A DNA stretch of 6,873 nucleotides from assembly GCA_934417455.1 (NCBI GenBank), contig CAKRWK010000058.1, positions 1 through 6,873 on the forward strand, in the 5' to 3' direction. Positions 1-3,401 of the stretch are shown in pieces. Both the position numbers and the translations under genes were made by a program. The notes below the pieces were generated by a model. It made no database searches and was not told the DNA's origin. It saw only the letters and a list, made by a program, of their open reading frames with translations. The stretch comes from an uncultured Eubacteriales bacterium. GTDB taxonomy: Bacteria; Bacillota; Clostridia; Oscillospirales; CAG-272. The stretch's first letter is position 1. The number at the start of each line of letters is the position of its first letter.

Positions 1-519
1 CGAACAGTAAAGCAGACCGACGGTCTTGGCATCCGGGAACAGTTCGGCAATCATGGCCGCCTGTTCGGCGAGGGGCGCGAGGTCGGACGTGCCGGACACG
101 TTGCCGCCGACAATGCCGTTAAAATCTTTCAGGTTCAGTGCTACGCCGTATTCCGTCACGGACGTGCCGAGAATGGGAATATCGGCCGTCGCGTTGTACG
201 CGGCTTGCAGGGACGCGGTGGCATTGGCCATAATCAAATCGACTTTTTTCGATACAAAAGAATTGACAATCGTGCCGCAGGTCACGCTGTCACCATTGGC
301 ATTTTGCTCATCAAACTTGACATTTTCGGCACCGAGACGGGCAACAAGCGCGTCTTTGAAGCCTTGCGTGGCGGCGTCGAGCGCGGAATGCTGCGCCAAC
401 TGACAGATACCGACGGTGTACGTCTTTTTCTGCGAGCAGGCACCGAGAGTGAGGACGGTGAGCGCCGTCATCACAACGGCAAGAACAAGGGATACGGTAC
501 GGCGGATTCGGGTTTTCAT
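1..519 (-). CDS. ABC transporter substrate-binding lipoprotein, TrpX/ABC_sub_bind type (C-terminus outside window)
   Basis: This is the ligand-binding component of an ABC importer, anchored to the outer face of the cell membrane. Only 173 residues are visible; the frame is open to base 1, so the C-terminal half and any permease and ATPase genes lie outside. Residues 1-28 form a lipoprotein signal: basic start MKTRIRR, hydrophobic core, and lipobox LGAC with Cys28 as the lipid site. The mature part starts YTVGICQLAQHSALDAA and continues through QGFKDAL, VDLIMANATASLQAA, DIPILGTSVTEYG, GGNVSGTSDL and LFPDAKTVGLLY. These match the periplasmic-binding fold of the ABC_sub_bind family (PF04392), which includes the TrpX proteins linked to aromatic amino-acid uptake. 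The start is set by a ribosome binding site, AAAGGAG at 529-535, nine bases upstream. The leader encodes a Tyr/Phe-rich peptide followed by a terminator, so the cargo is probably tyrosine and/or phenylalanine (inference). The family call is firm; the substrate is not. Confidence 0.9.
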   Translation of the reverse strand, partial: MKTRIRRTVSLVLAVVMTALTVLTLGACSQKKTYTVGICQLAQHSALDAATQGFKDALVARLGAENVKFDEQNANGDSVTCGTIVNSFVSKKVDLIMANATASLQAAYNATADIPILGTSVTEYGVALNLKDFNGIVGGNVSGTSDLAPLAEQAAMIAELFPDAKTVGLLYCS

Positions 520-592
520 TTTCTTTTTCTCCTTTTGTTTGTTTTCCTCGGGCGGGGTGTCCGGCGGCTTCCGCGCGGCGGCGGAGGCTAAC

Positions 593-623
593 AAAAAAAC
601 CGCACGGACTTGTGTCCCTGCGG
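593..623 (-). terminator. Intrinsic terminator in the transporter leader (attenuator)
   Basis: Read on the minus strand, CCGCA then GGAC pair with GTCC then TGCGG across one G-G mismatch, with an ACAA loop. A run of seven T follows (599-593). It lies 27 bases after the leader-ORF stop and 73 bases before the transporter start, in the same transcript, so it can stop transcription before the structural gene. That position is typical of an attenuator rather than of a gene end. I could not identify the competing antiterminator by eye with confidence. Confidence 0.8.
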
Positions 624-650
624 TCAGAAATTCTTTTTCGGCGGTCTTCT

Positions 651-770
651 TCAGCGAAAACGGCTTCCATCCTCTTTCCGGTTTTGGGCATCACAAATCG
701 CTCTTACTTTTTCGGGATAAAAGTAAAAGTAAAAGTAATAATAGCCCATAAAACGTACGGAGTTTGCCAT
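651..770 (-). CDS. Tyr/Phe-rich leader peptide (39 aa) of a predicted attenuator
   Basis: This short ORF starts MANSVRFMG, then has the run YYYFYFYFY (residues 10-18), then PEKVRAICDAQN and a charged tail, with a TGA stop. Six Tyr and three Phe occur in nine consecutive codons, a composition expected of an attenuation leader peptide and not of an ordinary small protein. It sits about 35 bases after the predicted transcription start of a near-consensus promoter and 27 bases before a rho-independent terminator, in front of a substrate-binding protein of an aromatic-transport family. The purine-rich ribosome binding region (AGAGGAAAGGA, 798-788) is unusually far from the ATG. A small hairpin, GGAA-CGG-TTCC (790-780), could bring AGAGGA to about 11 bases of effective spacing. 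No in-frame alternative start is visible just upstream; Met8 has no ribosome binding site of its own. Predicted role: ribosomes stall here when charged tRNA-Tyr or tRNA-Phe is scarce and so shift the downstream RNA fold. Confidence 0.8.
   Translation of the reverse strand: MANSVRFMGYYYFYFYFYPEKVRAICDAQNRKEDGSRFR
701..729 (-). promoter_or_regulatory. Leader hairpin formed on the Tyr/Phe codons
   Basis: On the minus strand CTTTTACTTTT (729-719) pairs with AAAAGTAAGAG (711-701) in an 11-bp stem with one G-U wobble and a seven-base loop. The 5' arm is made of the Tyr and Phe codons of the leader peptide, so a ribosome stalled on them would prevent the stem from forming and free the 3' arm. That is how the 1:2 hairpin of classical amino-acid attenuators behaves. 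The pairing is seen in the sequence; the regulatory role is inferred. It is A-U rich and only moderately stable. Confidence 0.6.
719..736. repeat. Three perfect tandem copies of the hexamer AAAAGT
   Basis: The plus strand carries AAAAGT three times in a row. On the minus strand these encode Phe-Tyr dipeptides inside the leader peptide. Because the unit is six bases, gain or loss of a copy would keep the reading frame and change the number of sensing codons by two. Confidence 0.85.
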
Positions 771-809
771 ATTGCTTTCGGAACCGTTCCTTTCCTCTGA
801 GATGCGACA

Positions 810-838
810 AGTATAGCACATACGGCGGCGGTTGTCAA
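810..838 (-). promoter_or_regulatory. Sigma-A promoter for the leader peptide and transporter transcript
   Basis: On the minus strand a perfect -35 box TTGACA (838-833) is followed by a 17-bp spacer and the -10 box TATACT (815-810). Transcription should begin near 805-803. The resulting leader of about 285 bases before the transporter start is long enough for the attenuator. The promoter lies just after the lysR stop (931), so the transporter has its own promoter besides any readthrough from lysR. Confidence 0.85.
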
Positions 839-857
839 GGGGTTTTGCGCATTTTTT

Positions 858-882
858 TGCAACAATTTCGAAAAAAGTTGCA
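858..882 (-). repeat. Inverted repeat after lysR, possible weak terminator
   Basis: TGCAAC and GTTGCA form a 6-bp stem, with a further TTT/AAA pairing possible inside. It lies 49 bases past the lysR stop and just before the next promoter on the same strand, where a terminator would be expected. No U-tract follows it on the minus strand (A-run instead), so it is not a canonical intrinsic terminator. No better candidate lies between 840 and 930. Confidence 0.3.
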
Positions 883-930
883 TAAACGGCCGCGGCGACG
901 AAAAAAAGCGTTTGTCTTTGCGGTTTTCCG

Positions 931-1866
931 TTACGAGAAAATCAATCGGTTCGTTTCGGAAAAGCAGGCTTTCGCGGCCGAAATAAAACTTTCGAGGGCA
1001 TAGGACATATAGTCTTTTCTGCGGTAACCGACGGACAGAATGTGCTCTTCCCCGTCGTCGATGGGATAGAACGTGACGCCCGCGGGAAGCGCGGACAGAC
1101 GGTGGCGCAGAAACATTTCCGGATACACGGTGACGCCCATGCCGCAGCAGGTCAGGTCAAAGAGTGTTTCGATGTTCTCCCCTTCGAGCAGGACGTTGAC
1201 GCGCAGGCCGCGCGCGGCAAGATAGCGGTCGAACGCAGCGCGCACACGGTTGCCGGGCGACAGAAGGAGAAACGGCAAATCGGCGATGCGGGAAATATCG
1301 AGCGGGAGCGAGCGGACGGCGCCTTCGTCCGCCTCCGTCGGCGGGCAGAGCGCGTCGGGAACGACAAGATAGTGCATTTCCCGACAGAGGGGGACAATTT
1401 CAATGTCCGGCCGGCGAAAAAGGTCGGCGCCGAGGCAACAGTCGATGTGCCCGCCGAGCAGGTATTCTTCCAGGACTTTGGCGTTGTTCTCAATGATTTC
1501 CACACGTATGCAGGGGTTTTCCGCATGATAGCGCGGCAAAATCTCGGGCAAAAACACACAACCGCGGGTGTAGGAAAGCCCGATTTTCAGACTGCCCTGC
1601 CGCTCACCGCGCATGTCCGAAAGGCGTTCGTTCATGTCCGCATACTCCGAAAGAATGCGGACGGCATGCCGGTAAAACACCTCCCCCGCCGGGGTCAGCG
1701 CCATGCGCCCCGAGCGGTCAAACAGTTCGACGCGATAGGTTTCTTCTATCTTTTTTATATGGTTGCTGAGGGACTGTTGGGAGACGTGCTCGTGTTCGGC
1801 CACCCGCGTGACGCTTCCCGCCTCGGCGATTTTTACGAAATAGTCGAGATTGACAAAATTGATCAT
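931..1866 (-). CDS. LysR-family transcriptional regulator
   Basis: This is a full-length LTTR of 311 residues, the usual family size. Residues 3-61 form the winged helix-turn-helix: NLDYFVKIAEAGSVTRVAEH, then the recognition helix around SQQSLSNHIKKIEE (29-42), then LFDRS and LTPAGEVFY. A linker helix leads to GSLKIGLSYTRG (from residue 91), the start of the periplasmic-binding-type effector domain that senses a small ligand; late features include the glycine motif CCGMGVTVYPEM. The start ATG at 1866 gives the normal LTTR N-terminus MINFVNLDYF and has GGAGG at 1880-1884, a long 13-base spacing. The frame stays open upstream to 2106, but those residues resemble no LTTR and would start outside the predicted transcript. 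It is divergent from the YitT gene and upstream of the TrpX-like transporter in the same direction, so either is a possible target. The ligand cannot be read from the sequence. Confidence 0.93.
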   Translation of the reverse strand: MINFVNLDYFVKIAEAGSVTRVAEHEHVSQQSLSNHIKKIEETYRVELFDRSGRMALTPAGEVFYRHAVRILSEYADMNERLSDMRGERQGSLKIGLSYTRGCVFLPEILPRYHAENPCIRVEIIENNAKVLEEYLLGGHIDCCLGADLFRRPDIEIVPLCREMHYLVVPDALCPPTEADEGAVRSLPLDISRIADLPFLLLSPGNRVRAAFDRYLAARGLRVNVLLEGENIETLFDLTCCGMGVTVYPEMFLRHRLSALPAGVTFYPIDDGEEHILSVGYRRKDYMSYALESFISAAKACFSETNRLIFS

Positions 1867-1967
1867 GTTGCCCGCGCACCCTCCAAAATGCCGGATTCGA
1901 CCAAAAGGACAGGCAAAAGCCGGTAAAAAAAGCCGTGCTTTCGGCCCTTTTCGGTCGATTTTTGCAT
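1863..1967 (-). CDS. Possible 34-aa upstream ORF overlapping the lysR start
   Basis: An ATG at 1967 opens a short frame, starting MQKSTEKGRKHG, then FFYRLLPVLLVESG, ending at a TGA that overlaps the lysR start as ATGA. It fills most of the lysR leader. A purine-rich stretch AAGGAAGGA (1990-1982) lies 14 bases upstream, with a mini-hairpin GGAT-TTC-ATCC between it and the ATG, similar in layout to the Tyr/Phe leader ORF. The stop-start overlap suggests translational coupling if it is translated. It may equally be a chance frame across a structured leader; there is no family match I recognise. Confidence 0.3.
   Translation of the reverse strand: MQKSTEKGRKHGFFYRLLPVLLVESGILEGARAT
1888..1967 (-). 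promoter_or_regulatory. Structured 5' leader RNA of lysR (candidate cis-regulatory element)
   Basis: On the minus strand TCGACC-G-AAAAGG (1958-1946) pairs with CCTTTTGGTCGA (1908-1897) in a 12-bp stem with one bulged G. Outside it ATGC (1967-1964) can pair with GCAT (1891-1888). Inside it sit two small hairpins, GCCG/CGGC (1945-1932) and GGC-TTTT-GCC (about 1922-1913). The 3' side ends four bases before the GGAGG used by lysR (1884-1880), so folding could affect translation. It fits no riboswitch class I recognise. The pairing is visible; the function is inferred. Confidence 0.45.
1925..1950 (-). terminator. Terminator-like hairpin inside the lysR leader
   Basis: On the minus strand GCCG-AAAGCA-CGGC is followed by seven T (1931-1925). 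The stem can be extended by two G-U pairs and A-U pairs between AAAGG and the T-run. It lies about 60 bases after the predicted lysR transcription start and 59 bases before the lysR ATG. The AAAAGG at its foot is also the inner part of the longer 12-bp leader stem, so the two extended folds compete. The core stem is only four pairs, so termination may be weak. Confidence 0.4.
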
Positions 1968-1988
1968 TCCGACGGATGAAATCCTTCC

Positions 1989-2076
1989 TTATCACAATTT
2001 TTTGTTTGATATTTTCTATTTTATCACAATCAAACGGTTGTGTCAAGGTACACGGGAAAAATGTTTGATATTTTCT
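1989..2076. promoter_or_regulatory. Divergent regulatory region with repeated motifs, likely LysR operators
   Basis: TTATCACAAT occurs at 1989-1998 and 2021-2030, 32 bp apart (about three helical turns). GTTTGATATTTTCT occurs at 2004-2017 and 2063-2076, with the core also inverted as ATCAAAC at 2029-2035. A dyad CACAA-N8-TTGTG (2025-2042) fills the spacer of the lysR promoter, and the second 14-base repeat covers the -35 of the yitT promoter. LysR proteins usually autoregulate from dyads in divergent promoters, so these are good candidate sites. Which motif is bound is not decidable here. Confidence 0.5.
2018..2046 (-). promoter_or_regulatory. Sigma-A promoter of lysR
   Basis: On the minus strand TTGACA (2046-2041) and TAAAAT (2023-2018) are separated by 17 bp. 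Transcription would start near 2010, giving a leader of about 145 bases before the lysR ATG. The spacer contains the CACAA/TTGTG dyad. Confidence 0.8.
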
Positions 2077-2093
2077 TTTTCCTGCGGTATACT
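2065..2093 (+). promoter_or_regulatory. Sigma-A promoter of the YitT-family gene
   Basis: TTGATA (2065-2070) and TATACT (2088-2093) are separated by 17 bp. It is back to back with the lysR promoter, the two -35 boxes being 18 bp apart. Transcription should start near 2100, about 65 bases before the preferred start codon. Confidence 0.8.
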
Positions 2094-2154
2094 TAAGGCA
2101 CTTCAAAAAAGATATATAACATGCGCCTTCCTTATCGCGAATGGCAAATGAAAC

Positions 2155-2160
2155 AAAGGA
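2155..2160 (+). promoter_or_regulatory. Ribosome binding site that fixes the YitT start
   Basis: AAAGGA lies five bases before the ATG at 2166. The in-frame ATGs at 2121 and 2148 have no comparable purine-rich site, so the 2166 start is preferred. Confidence 0.7.
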
Positions 2161-2165
2161 ACAAA

Positions 2166-3140
2166 ATGGACGCCGAAAACAATCAGACCCTCGCGCAGGT
2201 CAACGCCGCGGGTGACGGAAAAGCGGATAAAAAACGGAATCGCGCGTTGCAGAGCGCGTTTGCGAAAATAGAAAAAAAGTCGGTGTGGGACTTTCTGCGC
2301 ACCGTCGCCATGCTGACCCTCGGCGCACTCCTGATGTCGACGGGCAGTTATTTCTTCAAATTTCCCAACAATTTCGCCATGGGCGGCGTCAACGGCATCG
2401 CCATTCTGGCGAGCACGTTTATTCCCGGGTTGTCCACGGGTAACCTGGACGTTATCCTGAACCTGATTCTCCTCGTGATAGGATTCCTCCTTATCGGGCG
2501 GGACTTCGGCGCCAAGACGGTATATACCGTTCTTGCCATGTCGGGTTTTATTTCGCTGTTCGGCCTTCTCTGCCCGCTCTCCGAGCCGCTGACGCACCAG
2601 CCGCTTCTCGAATGGATGTTTGCCGTCGTGCTCCCCGCACTCGGCAGTGCCATTCTCTTCTATAACGACGCGTCGAGCGGCGGCACGGATATCGTCGCCA
2701 TGATTATCAAGAAATTCACGCACATCAACATCTCCACCGCCCTGCTCTGTGCCGACGCCGTCATCGTCATGTCGGTGCTCTTCATTTTCGGCGTGGAGAC
2801 GTGGCTGTTCTCCGTGCTCGGCTTCCTCGCGAAAACCCTGCTCGTCAATCGCCTGCTTCTGCGCATCAACCTCTCCAAGTACTGCACCGTCATCACCTCG
2901 CCGGAAAACGAAGAGGTCGTCTGCCGCTACATTACGGAAGTCCTCCATAAGAGCGCCACGGTGGACGAAGGTTGCGTCGGCGCCTATTCGCACGAAAAGA
3001 AAACCGTCATTCTCACCGCCCTGACCACACGGCAGACCGTCGCCCTCAAAAAGTTCGTCAAAGCCATCGACAGCAAGAGTTTCGTCATCGTGACGGACAC
3101 GAGCGAAATCAGCGGCAAAGGATTCAAAGAATCCGTATAA
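2166..3140 (+). CDS. YitT family membrane protein with C-terminal DUF2179 domain
   Basis: The protein has 324 residues from the preferred ATG at 2166. Residues 1-40 are a polar, Lys-rich cytoplasmic tail. About six hydrophobic segments follow (roughly 43-62, 74-88, 95-114, 118-138, 150-167 and 197-225). Family signatures are NNFAMGGVNGIA (68-79) and the loop SSGGTDIVAMIIKK after the fifth segment. The last 95 or so residues form a soluble domain of the DUF2179 type: SATVDEGCVGAYS, KKTVILTALT, then AIDSKSFVIVTDTSEISGKGF, close to the usual GxGF ending. YitT proteins (PF02588 plus PF10035) are common in Firmicutes; their transport function and substrate are not established, so none is assigned. 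It is a single-gene unit with its own promoter and strong terminator, divergent from lysR and possibly regulated by it through the shared promoter region. Confidence 0.93.
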   Translation: MDAENNQTLAQVNAAGDGKADKKRNRALQSAFAKIEKKSVWDFLRTVAMLTLGALLMSTGSYFFKFPNNFAMGGVNGIAILASTFIPGLSTGNLDVILNLILLVIGFLLIGRDFGAKTVYTVLAMSGFISLFGLLCPLSEPLTHQPLLEWMFAVVLPALGSAILFYNDASSGGTDIVAMIIKKFTHINISTALLCADAVIVMSVLFIFGVETWLFSVLGFLAKTLLVNRLLLRINLSKYCTVITSPENEEVVCRYITEVLHKSATVDEGCVGAYSHEKKTVILTALTTRQTVALKKFVKAIDSKSFVIVTDTSEISGKGFKESV

Positions 3141-3144
3141 AAAT

Positions 3145-3182
3145 AAGCGCGGGTGTTCTTATACAACACCCGCGCTTCTTTT
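3145..3182 (+). terminator. Strong intrinsic terminator of the YitT gene, probably bidirectional
   Basis: AAGCGCGGGTGTT pairs perfectly with AACACCCGCGCTT (13 bp, seven-base loop), followed by C and four T on the plus strand. It starts four bases after the YitT stop. On the minus strand the same hairpin is followed by ATTTTTAT, so it could also stop transcription coming from the right. Confidence 0.92.
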
Positions 3183-3194
3183 GCCCACTTTTTT

Positions 3195-3223
3195 ATGATA
3201 CAGAAAACCGGCGGCTTTGTCAA
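3195..3223 (-). promoter_or_regulatory. Candidate minus-strand promoter facing the YitT terminator
   Basis: On the minus strand TTGACA (3223-3218) and TATCAT (3200-3195) are separated by exactly 17 bp. Transcription would start near 3188 and meet the YitT terminator hairpin within about 15 bases, giving a tiny RNA of about 45-50 bases or, with readthrough, an antisense RNA to the YitT 3' end. No minus-strand gene lies downstream, so it may be a chance match. Confidence 0.35.
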
Positions 3224-3228
3224 TCCGC

Positions 3229-3270
3229 AAAGTGCACAAAATTTGCTCCGAAATTTTGTGCACTTTTTTT
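3229..3270 (+). terminator. Second intrinsic terminator, just upstream of the RHS promoter
   Basis: AAAGTGCACAAAATTT pairs perfectly with AAATTTTGTGCACTTT (16 bp, six-base loop) and merges into a run of seven T (3264-3270). It lies 88 bases after the YitT stop and three bases before the -35 region of the RHS promoter. No gene ends between the two terminators, so it probably acts as a second barrier that insulates the RHS unit. Confidence 0.8.
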
Positions 3271-3272
3271 CC

Positions 3273-3301
3273 TTGCTTTTTCCACTTCGATATGGTATAC
3301 T
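3273..3301 (+). promoter_or_regulatory. Extended -10 promoter of the RHS-like gene
   Basis: A -10 box TATACT (3296-3301) is preceded by TGG, giving the extended -10 form TGnTATACT. The -35 hexamer at 17-bp spacing is TTGCTT, matching the consensus only in its first three bases; the extended -10 may compensate. The leader that follows (about 3308-3401) is A- and G-rich with several CCGG motifs and encodes nothing I recognise. Confidence 0.65.
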
Positions 3302-3401
3302 GAAAGCAGACCGGCAAACACCGGAAAGAAAGGAAAGAACCACCAAGCGCCGGAGAAGCCGGAAAAAGCAAAAAAGAAAATAAGGAAAGAAGAGAAAAAC
3401 C

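Noticed and set aside
593..690. AAAACCG (about 680-687) pairing with CGGTTTT of the terminator as the antiterminator
   Set aside because: The seven pairs depend on the U-tract, which is transcribed too late for a convincing antiterminator; noted but not claimed.
520..809. T-box riboswitch in the transporter leader
   Set aside because: Expected from the gene family, but I found no T-box-like TGGNACC motif or specifier stem. The short distance from promoter to terminator is filled by the leader ORF.
1042..1926. Long plus-strand open frame opposite lysR
   Set aside because: It is an antisense shadow: low-complexity Arg/Ala/Gly/Val composition, no family features, and it covers a clear LysR gene.
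1867..2106. Upstream extension of the lysR frame by 80 codons
   Set aside because: The extra residues do not resemble an LTTR N-terminus, would begin upstream of the predicted promoter, and the ATG at 1866 gives the standard family start with a ribosome binding site.
2121..2165. Earlier in-frame start codons (2121 and 2148) for the YitT protein
   Set aside because: Neither has a ribosome binding site, whereas the ATG at 2166 has AAAGGA five bases upstream.
2103..2993. Long minus-strand open frame opposite the YitT gene
   Set aside because: It is rich in His, Glu, Arg and Gly from reading the complement of membrane-protein codons, and has no recognisable domain.
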